Shown: positions 8,568-18,572 of the stretch, one piece after another
Layout: each line of letters starts with the position of its first letter
Numbering within the stretch: the stretch's first letter is position 1
Source of the DNA: an uncultured Pelagibacteraceae bacterium
Lineage (GTDB): Bacteria > Pseudomonadota > Alphaproteobacteria > Pelagibacterales > Pelagibacteraceae
Reading direction: 5' to 3'
Assembly: GCA_902577525.1 (NCBI GenBank)
Contig: CACGZG010000004.1
Span: 46,775-110,774, forward strand
Length of the DNA stretch: 64,000 bases
Position numbers and translations under genes: made by a program
The notes under the pieces: model-generated
Databases searched by the model: none
What the model saw: the letters and a program-made list of their open reading frames with translations, nothing else
What the model was told of the DNA's origin: nothing

Positions 8568-9176
8568 ATGAAAGTGGTAAATCCTTTTGGTCCTAAGATT
8601 GCTATACTTAAAATTCCAAATAAAATTATAAATCAAATAAATAGAGAAGTTGATCTTATAATAAAAAATAAAACAAGATCGAAAAAAAGTGATTACTCTA
8701 AACAACTCGTTGGTCAAGTAAAACAAGAGATAAGACTGTCTAATAAATTTGTAAATAAATATATTTTTAAATTTATAAAATTAAATGTAAAAAAATATAT
8801 TAAGAAATGTACTAATAAAAGTGTAAAAAAAATAAGTTTAAAAAGTTTCTGGATAGTAAGACAATATAAGAATGAATATAATCCTGTTCATTTTCATAAT
8901 GGTAATATTTCAGGAGTTGGTTATTTAAAAATTCCGAAAAATATTACTAAAGGAAAGAAAAGACTGAAGACAAATGGAACTATAGATTTCATTCATGGTT
9001 CAAAATCTTTTTTAAGTAATAGTTTATATAATCACAATCCTAAAGTTGGAGATATGATTATATTCCCAAATTATTTGATGCATACTGCTTATCCATTTAA
9101 AAGAGAGGGTGAAAGAAGATCTTTTTCTTTTAATTTAGATATTGATAAAAAAACATTTAACGTTTTCTATGGATAA
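8568..9176 (+). CDS. Putative 2-oxoglutarate/Fe(II)-dependent oxygenase
   Basis: A 202-residue protein whose C-terminal half has the layout of small 2OG-Fe(II) oxygenases: PVHFHNG near residue 107 (candidate metal ligands), GDMIIFPNYLMHTAYPF near residue 162 (distal His), and ERRSFSFNLDI near the end (Arg for 2-oxoglutarate). The N-terminal 80 residues are Lys-rich and poorly conserved. Similar proteins are common in marine bacteria and cyanophages, usually with unknown substrate. It follows hisI by 6 bases and overlaps the next gene by 8. Confidence 0.72.
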   Translation: MKVVNPFGPKIAILKIPNKIINQINREVDLIIKNKTRSKKSDYSKQLVGQVKQEIRLSNKFVNKYIFKFIKLNVKKYIKKCTNKSVKKISLKSFWIVRQYKNEYNPVHFHNGNISGVGYLKIPKNITKGKKRLKTNGTIDFIHGSKSFLSNSLYNHNPKVGDMIIFPNYLMHTAYPFKREGERRSFSFNLDIDKKTFNVFYG

Positions 9177-9543
9177 AGTTCAAAAAAATGTTCTTGGAGA
9201 AAAACTAGAAGATTGTTCTCTAGATCCCTTGACCGGTTGGTACAGAGATGGTTGTTGTAATACTGATGAAAATGATCACGGTTTACATACAGTGTGTGCG
9301 AAAGTTACAACAGAATTTTTAGAATGGTGCAAAGAAGCTGGGAACGATTTAATAACTCCACATCCTGAATTTGGTTTTCCTGGTTTAAAAGATGGTGATG
9401 GATGGTGTGTTTGTGCTACTTGGTATGCTCGCGCAGTAGAAGCTGGTAAAGGTTGTCCAATTTTTTTAAAGAGCACCCACGAGAATACACTTAAAATTTT
9501 ACCAATCGAAACTTTAAAGAAATTCGCAATAGATATATCTTAA
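9169..9543 (+). CDS. DUF2237 family protein
   Basis: A small Cys- and Trp-rich protein with the DUF2237 pattern: NVLGEKLEDCS, DPLTGWYRDGCC, HTVCAKVT, and DGWCVCATWYARA. The track start at 9142 would overlap the previous gene by 35 bases; the ATG at 9169 (MDKVQKNVLG) matches the usual family N-terminus and gives an 8-base overlap, so it is preferred (124 residues). Function is unknown in the family. Its stop abuts the stop of the convergent ETF-QO gene with no spacer. Confidence 0.85.
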   Translation: MDKVQKNVLGEKLEDCSLDPLTGWYRDGCCNTDENDHGLHTVCAKVTTEFLEWCKEAGNDLITPHPEFGFPGLKDGDGWCVCATWYARAVEAGKGCPIFLKSTHENTLKILPIETLKKFAIDIS

Positions 9544-11163
9544 TTACATATTACCATACTTTGGTCCACCTCCACCTTCTGGGGTAACCCAAGTAATATT
9601 TTGTGATGGCTCTTTAATGTCACAAGTTTTACAATGAATACAATTTTGTGAGTTAATCACAAACTTTTGGACATTGTTTTCATTTTGAATCTCATAAACT
9701 CCAACTGGACAATATCTTTGAGCAGGTTCATCGAATTTTTTTAGAGTATAACTAATTGGCAAATTTGAATCTTTCAATTTTAAATGTACAGGTTGATTAT
9801 CAGCATGATTTGTACCAGTTAAATACACTGAGCTTGTTTTATCAAAAGTTATGATATTATCGGGCTTAGGATAATCAATTTTTGGCATTTCATCAGCTGG
9901 CTTTAGAGTCTCATGATCTGCGTGCTTATGTTTTAAAGTAAAAGGCAATCTGCCTCTGAATAAAATTTGATCTATTCCAGTAAAAATAATACCTAAAATA
10001 AGGCCCCAGCTAAAACTTGGTTTGACATTTCTTGCCTTATAAAGTTCTTCATAAATCCAGCTATTTTTGAACTTTTCCCCAAAAATTGATAAATCTTTGT
10101 TCAATTTAAAATGTTCATCAATAGTTTCTGCAGCTATCATGCCACTTTTCATAGCTGTGTGTGAACCCTTTATTTTAGGCATATTAAGTGTACCAGCATC
10201 ACATCCAATAAGTAATGCACCAGGCATATACATTTTTGGTAAACTCTGAAAACCACCTTCAATTAAAGCTCGCGCACCATAAGAAATTCTTTTTCCTCCC
10301 TCAATAATTTTTTTAATTGCAGGATGAGTTTTAAATCTTTGAAATTCATCAAAAGGAGATAAGTGAGGGTTTTTGTAATCTAATCCTATGACGTAACCTA
10401 AGAAAACTTGTTTATTTTCAGCATGATATATAAAACTTCCGCCATAAGTGTTGTTATCTAATGGCCAGCCAGCTGTATGCATAACCAAACCTTCCTCATG
10501 ATTTTTCTCATCTATTTCCCAAATTTCTTTAAAACCAATACCATATTGTTGAGGATCTTTACCTTTATCTAATTCAAACTTATTTATTAATTGTTTACCT
10601 AAATGACCCCTGCAGCCTTCTGCAAAAACAGTTACCTTACCTAAAAGATCAATACCAGGCTCATAACTATCTTTTTTATTTCCTTCTTTGTCTAAACCCA
10701 TGTCTTGAGTTGAAACTCCTTTAACAGAGCCGTCTTCATTGTATAATATTTCACTTGCAGGAAATCCTGGAAAAATTTCAACACCAAGCGCTTCAGCTTG
10801 TTCAGCAAGCCATCTACATAAGTTTGCAAGGCTTATAATATAATTCTTATGATTTTTTTGAACAGCTGGTAATAACCAAGTTGGCCAACTTAATGATTTA
10901 TTTTTTCCCAAAAATAAAAATTTTTCTTTAGAAACTTTAGTTTTGATTGGTGGTTTTAATTCCTTCCAACCTGGAATTAATTCATCTAGTGCTCTTGTTT
11001 CAAATACGTTTCCACTCAAAATATGAGCACCTATTTCAGATGCCTTTTCTAACAAACAAATATTTAATTCAGAATTTAATTGTTTAAGTTTAATTGCTGT
11101 AGATAATCCTGATGGACCTCCACCTACAATAACAACATCATATTCCATTGTCTCTCTGGACAT
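9544..11163 (-). CDS. etfD: Electron transfer flavoprotein-ubiquinone oxidoreductase
   Basis: A 539-residue ETF-QO of normal length. The FAD Rossmann motif VVGGGPSGLS lies at residues 10-20; the C-terminal region has SQNCIHCKTCDIK, the cysteines that with an upstream Cys bind the 4Fe-4S cluster, and the family ending GGGGPKYGNM. It takes electrons from reduced ETF and passes them to ubiquinone at the inner membrane. It follows etfA by 23 bases in the run dimethylglycine dehydrogenase, etfB, etfA, etfD, so here its main input is probably N-methyl oxidation. Confidence 0.96.
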   Translation of the reverse strand: MSRETMEYDVVIVGGGPSGLSTAIKLKQLNSELNICLLEKASEIGAHILSGNVFETRALDELIPGWKELKPPIKTKVSKEKFLFLGKNKSLSWPTWLLPAVQKNHKNYIISLANLCRWLAEQAEALGVEIFPGFPASEILYNEDGSVKGVSTQDMGLDKEGNKKDSYEPGIDLLGKVTVFAEGCRGHLGKQLINKFELDKGKDPQQYGIGFKEIWEIDEKNHEEGLVMHTAGWPLDNNTYGGSFIYHAENKQVFLGYVIGLDYKNPHLSPFDEFQRFKTHPAIKKIIEGGKRISYGARALIEGGFQSLPKMYMPGALLIGCDAGTLNMPKIKGSHTAMKSGMIAAETIDEHFKLNKDLSIFGEKFKNSWIYEELYKARNVKPSFSWGLILGIIFTGIDQILFRGRLPFTLKHKHADHETLKPADEMPKIDYPKPDNIITFDKTSSVYLTGTNHADNQPVHLKLKDSNLPISYTLKKFDEPAQRYCPVGVYEIQNENNVQKFVINSQNCIHCKTCDIKEPSQNITWVTPEGGGGPKYGNM

Positions 11164-11186
11164 ATCTTAATTTTTTACAGATTATA

Positions 11187-12140
11187 TTATTTTTGTATAG
11201 TGTTTAATTTGTTCAATTCGTCTAAGAACTGAGGAACTGCTTCAAAAAGGTCAGCTTCAAGACCATAATCTGCTACACTGAAGATTGGAGCCTCACCGTC
11301 CTTATTGATTGCAACTATAACTTTACTTTCTTTCATTCCAGCCAAATGTTGAATAGCTCCTGAGATACCAACAGCAATGTATAAATCAGGAACAACAACT
11401 TTACCCGTTTGACCAACTTGATGATCATTACTTATATATCCAGCATCAACTGCTGCTCTTGATGCCCCAATTGCGGCATTTAATTTATCAGCTAAAGAAG
11501 TAATCAATTTAAAATTATCACCACTTTGCATTCCTCTTCCACCTGAGACTACTACCCTAGCAGTACCAAGTTCTGGTCTATCTGATTTCACTTCCTCTCT
11601 TTTAATAAATTTTGTTTTAGCAAACTCCTCACTCGGCGAAACTTTTTCAATAGGCGCTGATCCTCCTGAGCTTTCACAAGCTTCAAAAGATGTAGGTCTT
11701 ATAGTTACACATTTTTTTGCATCTTTACTTTTTACAGTAGCAAAAGCATTTCCAGCATAAATTGGTCTCAAAAAAGTATCAGTTGTAATAACTTTAATTA
11801 TATCACTAATTTGAGATGTATCTAAAGCAGCAGCAACTCTAGGCATAAGATTTTTACCAAAAGTGTTCGCTGAGCTTATAATATGAGAATAGTTAGCAGC
11901 TAATTTTACAATCACTGGTGCAAAATTTTCAGCTACAAAATTTTCATAATGAGCAGCATCAACTTGAATAACTTTTTTAATTAAAGGCAATTCTGAAAGC
12001 GCTTTTGCAGCTTCATCACAATTGTGTCCAATTATTACCCCATGTACATCAGTATCAATTTTAGAGGCTGCTGTGCTTGCATTAAGTGTAAATGGCTTTA
12101 ACTCTTTATTGTTATGTTCTGCAATCAATAAAACTGACAT
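11187..12140 (-). CDS. etfA: Electron transfer flavoprotein alpha subunit
   Basis: A 317-residue EtfA with the C-terminal FAD-binding domain: VVSGGRGMQSGDNF (about 197-210), GASRAAVDAGY, VGQTGKVV and GISGAIQHLAGM are all hallmark stretches. It carries the FAD of the ETF heterodimer and shuttles electrons from flavin dehydrogenases to ETF-QO. It overlaps the etfB stop by one base, giving tight coupling. Confidence 0.97.
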   Translation of the reverse strand: MSVLLIAEHNNKELKPFTLNASTAASKIDTDVHGVIIGHNCDEAAKALSELPLIKKVIQVDAAHYENFVAENFAPVIVKLAANYSHIISSANTFGKNLMPRVAAALDTSQISDIIKVITTDTFLRPIYAGNAFATVKSKDAKKCVTIRPTSFEACESSGGSAPIEKVSPSEEFAKTKFIKREEVKSDRPELGTARVVVSGGRGMQSGDNFKLITSLADKLNAAIGASRAAVDAGYISNDHQVGQTGKVVVPDLYIAVGISGAIQHLAGMKESKVIVAINKDGEAPIFSVADYGLEADLFEAVPQFLDELNKLNTIQK

Positions 12141-12892
12141 TATATTACTTTAGCCTCATTTTTTAATTTTTGAACCAACTCAGCAACACTTGAAACTTTA
12201 ATTCCAGCTTTTCTTTTAGGTGGTTCTTCAACTTTAATTTGTTCGATTCTTGACGATATATCTACTCCTAAATCTGACGCATTTAATTGTTCAATAGGTT
12301 TTTTCTTAGCTTTCATTATATTTGGTAAGGAAGCATATCTCGGTTCATTTAATCTCAAATCACAGGTGACTATTGCTGGAACGTTAATTTCAATTGTTTC
12401 CAATCCTTCATCTATTTCTCTAGTAACTTCTAACTTACCATCTTTAATTTCAATTTTTGAAGCAAAAGTAGCTTGAGGCCAATCAAGTAGTGCACTTAAC
12501 ATTTGACCTGTTTGATTACAGTCATCATCAATTGCTTGTTTACCCATAAAAACTAAGTCTGGTTTTTCTTTTTCAACAATTTTCTGTAATAATTTTGAGA
12601 CTGCAAGTGGTTCGATAATACCATCTGTTTTAACAAGTATCCCCCTGTCTGCCCCAACCGCTAAAGCTTTTCGAACGGTTTCTTGTGCTTTCTCCTCACC
12701 AATACTTACTGCGATTACTTCAGTTGCTTTACCAGATTCTTTAATTTTAACTGCCTCTTCAATTGCATTATCATCTGGTGGATTAGTAGACATTTTTACA
12801 TTTTCAGTAACTACACCAGAATTATCTTCTTTGACTCTTATTTGAACATTGTAATCAATTACTCTTTTTACTGCGACTAAAATTTTCATCAA
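12140..12892 (-). CDS. etfB: Electron transfer flavoprotein beta subunit
   Basis: A 250-residue EtfB, with [13 protein letters not shown] at the N-terminus, the AMP-binding region around [17 protein letters not shown] (residues 114-131), and the recognition loop [20 protein letters not shown] near 187-206 that docks to client dehydrogenases. Its start overlaps the stop of the upstream DMG dehydrogenase-like gene by 4 bases, strong evidence that this flavoprotein is a client of this ETF. Confidence 0.97.
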   Translation of the reverse strand: MMKILVAVKRVIDYNVQIRVKEDNSGVVTENVKMSTNPPDDNAIEEAVKIKESGKATEVIAVSIGEEKAQETVRKALAVGADRGILVKTDGIIEPLAVSKLLQKIVEKEKPDLVFMGKQAIDDDCNQTGQMLSALLDWPQATFASKIEIKDGKLEVTREIDEGLETIEINVPAIVTCDLRLNEPRYASLPNIMKAKKKPIEQLNASDLGVDISSRIEQIKVEEPPKRKAGIKVSSVAELVQKLKNEAKVI

Positions 12893-15321
12893 GCTCTCAA
12901 TAATTTATTTTCAGCATCATAAGGACTTTCGTCCAATATTGTAGCTTCATACATCTTGCCTAAAATATCAACCTTAAGTTTTTCTCCTACATTAGCTAAA
13001 TCTGGTTTTACCATCGCAAGCGCAATGGACTTATCTAATCTAAAACCGTATTCACCGCCTGTGGCTCTTCCAACAACTTTATCATCTTTATAAATTGGAT
13101 TATTCCCTAATACATCCGAGTCAGTTGTGTTATGAACTTCAAGAGTGACTAATTTGTTATCGAAACCTTTTTCTCTCCACTTATTTAATGCCTCAAGACC
13201 TATGAAATTACCTTTATTAGGATGAACAAATCTATCTAAGCCTGACTCGTATGGGGAGTATTCAATCGAAAGTTCTGTTCCTACTAATTTGTAAGACTTT
13301 TCAATTCTTAAACTATTCATAGCTCTTATTCCAAAAGGTTTTAATCCTAAATCTTTTCCTGCCTCCATTAATTTATCAAAAATATGATTTTGATATTCGA
13401 TCGGATGATGTAATTCCCAACCAAGTTCTCCAACAAAATTTACTCTCATTGCATTTACAGGTGCATACCCTACATTGACATTTTTAGCCGTTAACCATTT
13501 AAAGTTTTCATTTGAAAAATCATCTGTTGACACTTTTTGCATTAATTGTCTTGCTTTAGGACCAGCTACTACAAGTACTCCTGTACTGTTAGTTAAATCT
13601 TCAAAAATAACAGATCCATCAGTGGGCATCCATTTTTGGATCCAATCATGGTCTAATCTTAAATTCGCACCCGCAGATACTAAGTAATAACTATTTTCAG
13701 CCTCTTTCATAATTGTAAATTCTGAGTGAACTCCACCTTTTGTATTTAACGCATGACATAGGTTTATTCTGCCAACCTTTTTTGGAAGTTTGTTAGCTAC
13801 AAGATAGTCTAAAAATTCTTCAGCTTTAGGACCTTTAATTCTACATTTTGCAAATGCAGTCATATCAAGCAAACCAACATTTTCTTTTACATTTTGACAC
13901 TCCTTTTTAATTGCATCAAACCACTTTGATCTTCTGAATGACCAATCATCTTTTTGTTCCATGCCATCTGTTGCAAAAAAGTTTGGTCTTTCCCAGCCAA
14001 ACTTTTGACCAAACACTGCGCCTAAATCTTTCATTCTTTCATAACAAGGAGATGTTCTTAATGGTCTTGCAGCTGGTCTTTCTTCGTCGGGATAATGAAC
14101 AATAAAAACATGGCTATAAGCCTCCTCGTTTTTAGCTTTTAAATAAGATTTTGTAGCATAATTTCCATAACGTCTTGGTTCTACACCAAGCATATCAATT
14201 GTTGGTTCCCCATCAACAATCCACTCTGCTAATTGCCAACCTGCTCCTCCAGCAGCAGTAATACCAAAACTATGTCCTTCGTTAATCCAAAAATTTTTTA
14301 GTCCCCATGCAGGTCCAACAATTGGATTTCCATCTGGAGTATAACAAATCGCTCCATTGTAAACTTTTTTAACTCCGACTTCGCCGAAAGCTGGGACTCT
14401 ATGAATTGCTCCTTCAATATGTGGTGCTAAACGATCTAGATCCTCTTGAAATAGTTCATATTCAGAATCTTTTGACGGTCCCTCAACATAACAAGCTGGG
14501 GCCCCATCCTCATATGGACCTAAAATTAAACCTCCTGCTTCCTCTCTCATATACCATCTGCTATCACTATCTCTAAGCACACCCATCTCAGGAAGTCCTT
14601 CTTTTTTTCTTTTTTGAATTTCAGGATGTGGCTCAGTTACAATGTACTGATGCTCAACAGGTATAACTGGAATATCCAACCCAACCATTTCCCCAGTCTG
14701 TCTAGCAAAATTTCCTGAACAAGAAATGATATGTTCACACTCTATTGAACCTTTGTCGGTTTCAACTATCCAGCCTTCTTTAGTTTGTCTCATTGATAAA
14801 ACAGTAGTATTTCTATAAATCTCAGCTCCTCTATTTCTTGCACCTGTTGCAAGAGCTTGTGTTAAATCAGCAGGTTGAATATACCCATCTTCAGGATGTT
14901 GAATTGCACCAACTAAATCATCAGTATGACAGAGTGGCCAAATTTCTTTTACTTGTTGTGGAGTTAAAAATTTCACATCAACACCAATAGTTTTTGCCAC
15001 TCCTGCATATTGATGATACTCATCCATTCTATCTTTAGTACTTGCTAGACGAATATTTGATACAACACTAAAGCCTACATTTTTTCCTGTTTCCTCTTCT
15101 AGTTTTTTATAAAGATTAACTGCATACTTATGAAGTTGCCCCACAGAATAACTCATATTAAAGAGTGGTAATAGTCCAGCAGCATGCCAGGTTGAACCAG
15201 AGGTTAATTCTTTTCTTTCAACTAAAACAACATCTGACCATCCTTTTTTTGCTAAGTGATAAAGCGCACTTACACCAACTACACCACCACCAACAACTAC
15301 TACTTTTGTTTTAGTTTTCAT
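12889..15321 (-). CDS. Dimethylglycine dehydrogenase-like flavoprotein with GcvT domain
   Basis: An 810-residue protein of the DMGDH/SARDH family. Residues 1-380 form a DAO-type FAD domain with [12 protein letters not shown] at 8-19 and GSTWHAAG at 42-49, whose His is the covalent FAD attachment site in mammalian DMGDH. A linker precedes a C-terminal GcvT-like THF-binding domain (about 430-800). The enzyme oxidises an N-methyl glycine (dimethylglycine or sarcosine), gives the methyl carbon to THF as methylene-THF, and electrons to ETF, encoded directly downstream. An AGGA site lies 8 bases before ATG. Dimethylglycine versus sarcosine as substrate cannot be fixed by eye. Confidence 0.9.
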   Translation of the reverse strand: MKTKTKVVVVGGGVVGVSALYHLAKKGWSDVVLVERKELTSGSTWHAAGLLPLFNMSYSVGQLHKYAVNLYKKLEEETGKNVGFSVVSNIRLASTKDRMDEYHQYAGVAKTIGVDVKFLTPQQVKEIWPLCHTDDLVGAIQHPEDGYIQPADLTQALATGARNRGAEIYRNTTVLSMRQTKEGWIVETDKGSIECEHIISCSGNFARQTGEMVGLDIPVIPVEHQYIVTEPHPEIQKRKKEGLPEMGVLRDSDSRWYMREEAGGLILGPYEDGAPACYVEGPSKDSEYELFQEDLDRLAPHIEGAIHRVPAFGEVGVKKVYNGAICYTPDGNPIVGPAWGLKNFWINEGHSFGITAAGGAGWQLAEWIVDGEPTIDMLGVEPRRYGNYATKSYLKAKNEEAYSHVFIVHYPDEERPAARPLRTSPCYERMKDLGAVFGQKFGWERPNFFATDGMEQKDDWSFRRSKWFDAIKKECQNVKENVGLLDMTAFAKCRIKGPKAEEFLDYLVANKLPKKVGRINLCHALNTKGGVHSEFTIMKEAENSYYLVSAGANLRLDHDWIQKWMPTDGSVIFEDLTNSTGVLVVAGPKARQLMQKVSTDDFSNENFKWLTAKNVNVGYAPVNAMRVNFVGELGWELHHPIEYQNHIFDKLMEAGKDLGLKPFGIRAMNSLRIEKSYKLVGTELSIEYSPYESGLDRFVHPNKGNFIGLEALNKWREKGFDNKLVTLEVHNTTDSDVLGNNPIYKDDKVVGRATGGEYGFRLDKSIALAMVKPDLANVGEKLKVDILGKMYEATILDESPYDAENKLLRA

Positions 15322-15377
15322 TAAATGATTCCTACTAAATTTTTATTCATTGCGAAACAAAATTGTATTATGAATGA

Positions 15378-15854
15378 TCAGATTGAACTTCCCAATGGAA
15401 TTGGACTAGAGACCATTGTCGTTAACCAGCAGTCTTTTAAAGGCCCGTCCATAGTATATTTTTCCACCTGCCAGTTAAATTTATGATAAATTTTTTCTTT
15501 ATCTAAAATAATAACCTCAAATTGAGCCCATTTGTCACTACTTCCTATTTCAGTAATTGTATGACTTAAATGGTTTAAAAGCATTTGATAAGATCTTCCT
15601 TTTATCATCATCTTGAAATTTGGTAATGGACCTGTGTTTTTTTTATTATCAGGATGCGCAAAACTCCATGTTTGCTCAATCCCTCTATCTTTAAACTGAT
15701 CATCATTATTCATCAATCCAGTAAGTTGGATTTGGACAACCTCTTTTGGTTTAATTGAATTACTCGGTTTAATTAAATCAGCCTTTAATGCGGTAGAATA
15801 TAAAAAATAAAATAAGATTAAACTAAACGTTAAGAGCAGTTTTTTTAACGTCAT
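15378..15854 (-). CDS. DUF4864 family exported protein
   Basis: The reading frame opens at 15878, but the ATG at 15854 (MTLKKLLL) reduces the overlap with the upstream reductase gene from 56 to 32 bases, so it is preferred. An N-terminal hydrophobic signal ends near TALKA. The mature part resembles DUF4864: paired LTGLMNNDD, EQTWSFAHPDN and FKMMIKGRSYQML, a small NTF2-like fold. Function is unknown in the family. It is the last gene of the minus-strand run starting at the Rieske oxygenase. Confidence 0.65.
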   Translation of the reverse strand: MTLKKLLLTFSLILFYFLYSTALKADLIKPSNSIKPKEVVQIQLTGLMNNDDQFKDRGIEQTWSFAHPDNKKNTGPLPNFKMMIKGRSYQMLLNHLSHTITEIGSSDKWAQFEVIILDKEKIYHKFNWQVEKYTMDGPLKDCWLTTMVSSPIPLGSSI

Positions 15855-16392
15855 TGAGAAAATGTTTTCTTTTTTCATTACTCACAAATGGTACAGCAAA
15901 ATATCTTCTGTAATTGATATTATAAATGCCGCACATATGGAAAACTCCCCTTTTTAATCTTCTTATTGGTAAATTCAAAAAGAACGTTGTAATTGCCAAC
16001 CTAGGAGAACCATAGGTACAAAAGATAATTGCTTTTTTATCTCTAAGATTTCCAATTGGATAACCATAGTTACCCCATAATTGTTTAAACCTAAAAGCCC
16101 AGGGTGGAGCTAAAACTTTGTCTATCCAGCCTTCCACTATTGCAGGCATTCTAAAATTCCAAATAGGTGCAATTAGAACTATGATATCAGAAGCTTCAAT
16201 TCTTTTTCTATGATTTAAAACAACTGCATCTGGCTCTTCTCCTGCAAAAACTGGGTCGAATTTTTCTTTATAAAGATCAACAATATCAACTTCATTCCCT
16301 TTTTCTTTAGAGGTCTTTATGAATGTGTCTCTTATTGCTGCATTAAATGATTTGTCATCATAGTGTCCATATATAAGAAATATTTTTTTCAT
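15823..16392 (-). CDS. Flavodoxin-fold NAD(P)H-dependent oxidoreductase
   Basis: A 189-residue member of the NQO/MdaB-KefF group (Flavodoxin_2). KKIFLIYGHYDDKSFN at the N-terminus is the usual phosphate-binding start, PIWNFRMPAIVEGWID near residue 92 is the family signature around the flavin, and FCTYGSPR near 128 is the second flavin loop. It probably reduces quinones or related electrophiles with two electrons from NAD(P)H. It abuts the CoA-binding protein gene and overlaps the DUF4864 gene. Confidence 0.85.
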   Translation of the reverse strand: MKKIFLIYGHYDDKSFNAAIRDTFIKTSKEKGNEVDIVDLYKEKFDPVFAGEEPDAVVLNHRKRIEASDIIVLIAPIWNFRMPAIVEGWIDKVLAPPWAFRFKQLWGNYGYPIGNLRDKKAIIFCTYGSPRLAITTFFLNLPIRRLKRGVFHMCGIYNINYRRYFAVPFVSNEKRKHFLNDVKKTALNV

Positions 16393-16827
16393 CTAATCTT
16401 GTAAAACTGGAAATGCCTGTCTTATTTTTAAAAAATGTTTCTGATATTCCATTTTAGTACATCTATCCTCAACATATTCTATGTTATTTTCTTTTACTAA
16501 TTTTTTTGCTTCTTCATTTTTAATACCTAATTGTAACCACAAAACTTTAGCATTTATTGTAACTGTGTCTTTTGCAATCTCTAAAGCTTCATTAGATGGT
16601 CTAAAAACATCAACAATATCTACCCCATCTTTTATATCTGTTATTTTTTCGTAAATTTCCTCACCTAAAATTTTTTGACCCTTGGCTTTTGGATTAACAG
16701 GATAAACTTTAAAACCATATTTCTGCATATATTTCATAACAATAGTTGATGCTTTAGTTGGATTGTTACTAACTCCTATCATTGCGATCGATTTATATTT
16801 AGATAGAATTTCTTTAATATCACTCAT
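16393..16827 (-). CDS. CoA-binding domain protein (YccU type)
   Basis: A 144-residue single-domain Rossmann protein of the CoA_binding_2 family. IAMIGVSNNPTKAST near residue 14 is the nucleotide loop, VYPVNPKAKGQKILGE near 41 and DIVDVFRPSNEA near 72 are typical. Proteins of this family bind CoA but their role is not defined. It overlaps the following small membrane protein gene by 4 bases and directly precedes the reductase gene. Confidence 0.85.
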   Translation of the reverse strand: MSDIKEILSKYKSIAMIGVSNNPTKASTIVMKYMQKYGFKVYPVNPKAKGQKILGEEIYEKITDIKDGVDIVDVFRPSNEALEIAKDTVTINAKVLWLQLGIKNEEAKKLVKENNIEYVEDRCTKMEYQKHFLKIRQAFPVLQD

Positions 16828-17009
16828 TGTTTATTCTTAATTTTATTCTCACAGAAAATTTTAGCTTCCTCTAATGACATAGGTTTATCAAGTTTTTGAC
16901 TACCCGCAATGCATGCATCTATTGCTCTTTTTTGATTATGATCCCTAAAATTATAAATAATAAGTAATCCAATAATTATAAAGATTATAATTATTATATT
17001 TTTTTTCAT
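16824..17009 (-). CDS. Small single-pass membrane protein (61 aa, hypothetical)
   Basis: A 61-residue protein with an almost pure Ile-rich membrane helix at residues 4-20, followed by a soluble tail with two cysteines (DACIAG and IFCENK). It is not recognised as a known family. The start overlaps the enoyl-CoA hydratase stop by one base and its stop overlaps the CoA-binding protein start by 4 bases, which supports real translation. The two Cys about 20 residues apart could form a periplasmic disulfide. Confidence 0.6.
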   Translation of the reverse strand: MKKNIIIIIFIIIGLLIIYNFRDHNQKRAIDACIAGSQKLDKPMSLEEAKIFCENKIKNKQ

Positions 17010-17782
17010 TATTTATTTTTCCATTTAGGTTTTCTTTTTTCTAAAAATGCTGAAATGCCCTCTTTTGCATCCATTGCCATCATATTTATTGTCATCATTT
17101 TACTGGTATACGAGTAAGCTTTTTTCAAAGGCATCTCTAGCTGTTTATAAAAAGTCTGCTTACCAATTTTAATTGTAAGATTAGATTTTGAAGCAATTTT
17201 CTTTGCAACTTTTAAAACTTCTGTGTTTAATTTTGATTTCGAAAAACAATCATTAATCAATCCAATTTCTTTTGCATAATTAGCTTTAATTGGTTCTCCC
17301 GTTAACAACATTTTCATCATAGGTTTTCTATTAATTTTTCTACTTACTGCTACCATTGGTGTACTGCAGAATAATCCAATATTTACTCCTGGTGTAGCAA
17401 ACAATGCATCTTTTGTGCTAAATGCCAAATCACAACTTGCAACTAACTGACAACCAGCTGCATATGCTGCTCCATGAACTTTCGCAATAACTGGTTTTTT
17501 TCCTTCAACAATTTGTATCATCAATTTAGAGCATAAATTAAACAATTTTTGATACCTGTTCTTTACTTTCAATTTTTTTACTTCTCTCAAATTATGTCCA
17601 GCACTAAAACCTTTGCCAGCTCCTTCCAGAATAATCACTTTTGTTCTTTTTTCTTTATCAAGCTTTTGAAAAACTCTAATCAAATCATTTAAATTTTTAT
17701 AAGATAAAGAATTGTAGGTTTTGGGTTCATTGATTGTGACAATTGAAACCCCACTTTGTAAATTTTTAACTTTAATATTCAT
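17009..17782 (-). CDS. Enoyl-CoA hydratase/isomerase family protein
   Basis: A 257-residue crotonase. The oxyanion-hole segments are GAGKGFSAGHNLREV (about 55-69) and VHGAAYAAGCQLVASCDLAF (about 103-122). The usual catalytic Glu positions of ECH are not obvious after GC, where a Q stands (AGCQL), so it may be a hydratase variant or another crotonase activity on a CoA ester. It lies between the nucleotidyltransferase gene (8-base gap) and a small membrane protein gene, in an operon without other beta-oxidation genes. Confidence 0.85.
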   Translation of the reverse strand: MNIKVKNLQSGVSIVTINEPKTYNSLSYKNLNDLIRVFQKLDKEKRTKVIILEGAGKGFSAGHNLREVKKLKVKNRYQKLFNLCSKLMIQIVEGKKPVIAKVHGAAYAAGCQLVASCDLAFSTKDALFATPGVNIGLFCSTPMVAVSRKINRKPMMKMLLTGEPIKANYAKEIGLINDCFSKSKLNTEVLKVAKKIASKSNLTIKIGKQTFYKQLEMPLKKAYSYTSKMMTINMMAMDAKEGISAFLEKRKPKWKNK

Positions 17783-17790
17783 CGAAAGTT

Positions 17791-18165
17791 TTATTTAAGC
17801 TTACCTTCTTCTCTCATCTTGGCTCTGATTTTAGTAGCTGAAATTTTCTGTATTTCATCAGACAATACTATCTCTTCGATTTTGTACCCTACTCCTCTTC
17901 CATAACAAATATTTGTAATGTTAGGAACTAATATAATTTTAAAGCGACCTTCAAAATCTGGGTTAAGTCTTTCCTCAATATTCTTCTTAACAGTTTCAAA
18001 GTCAAAAGGATTATCATCTACTCCTTGGACATCTCTTATTTGAATACAAACTTGGCCTGTTTTTTTTATTATCTCTTTAAATAAAGTATAATGACCATCA
18101 TGAAATGGTTGCCATCTTCCTAACATTTGTGCAGTTGGTTTTTTATTGTCCCATTTATAAGCCAT
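17791..18165 (-). CDS. Small nucleotidyltransferase (HxGH cytidylyl/adenylyltransferase type)
   Basis: A 124-residue protein with GRWQPFHDGHYTLF near residue 17-30, the HxGH nucleotide-binding motif, and a C-terminal ISATKIR motif, the counterpart of ISxTxIR in NMN and other adenylyltransferases. It would transfer a nucleotide monophosphate to a phosphorylated substrate. It is much shorter than NadD or CoaD. It overlaps the kinase gene by one base, suggesting that the two act in sequence on one substrate. The pair resembles one often seen in marine phage and cell-surface polysaccharide loci; the substrate is unknown. Confidence 0.75.
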   Translation of the reverse strand: MAYKWDNKKPTAQMLGRWQPFHDGHYTLFKEIIKKTGQVCIQIRDVQGVDDNPFDFETVKKNIEERLNPDFEGRFKIILVPNITNICYGRGVGYKIEEIVLSDEIQKISATKIRAKMREEGKLK

Positions 18166-18572
18166 TATTTTATCTCCTTGTATATTTTGGGTGCCCAGTT
18201 TTTAGCATCTTGTGTTGTAACATGAAAGTCATAGTTATCAGGTTTAACAAACATCTTATTTGTATCATCAAACCTTCCTTCTTTTATTGTGTCCATCCAA
18301 ACTACATAATCTGCCGGAAACAAACTTCTCGCCTCTGGTGTTGGGCAGATAAAATCTGCAACAACATAACTTCCATCCTCTCTCATGTTTAAAGCGAAAT
18401 CTGCCATCCTTTTTGCTTGTCTTTTTCTTCCCTCCTCAGAAAAATCCCAATCATTCGCTTCTTTTCTTACTTCATCAGCATTTAATCTTTTTGCTTTCAG
18501 CATTGGACCTAATTCATTTGCAAGAGTAGTTTTACCTGATCCAGGTAGTCCCATTATTAAAATTATTTTCAT
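18165..18572 (-). CDS. P-loop kinase of the adenylylsulfate kinase (APS kinase-like) type
   Basis: A 135-residue P-loop kinase with GLPGSGKTT at residues 8-16, an LNADEVR segment at about 30-36 like the substrate loop of APS kinases, and a SYVVADFICPTPEAR segment matching the APS kinase core. It is shorter than CysC (about 170-200) and there are no sulfate activation genes nearby, so a true APS kinase role is doubtful; SAR11 is known for lacking assimilatory sulfate reduction. With the adjacent nucleotidyltransferase it may phosphorylate and then activate a small molecule. Confidence 0.75.
   Translation of the reverse strand: MKIILIMGLPGSGKTTLANELGPMLKAKRLNADEVRKEANDWDFSEEGRKRQAKRMADFALNMREDGSYVVADFICPTPEARSLFPADYVVWMDTIKEGRFDDTNKMFVKPDNYDFHVTTQDAKNWAPKIYKEIK

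Noticed and set aside
8379-8726. 115-residue minus-strand ORF spanning hisI and the oxygenase gene
   Set aside because: Opposite to two coding frames with conserved motifs; very Phe-rich, a reverse complement of Lys codons.
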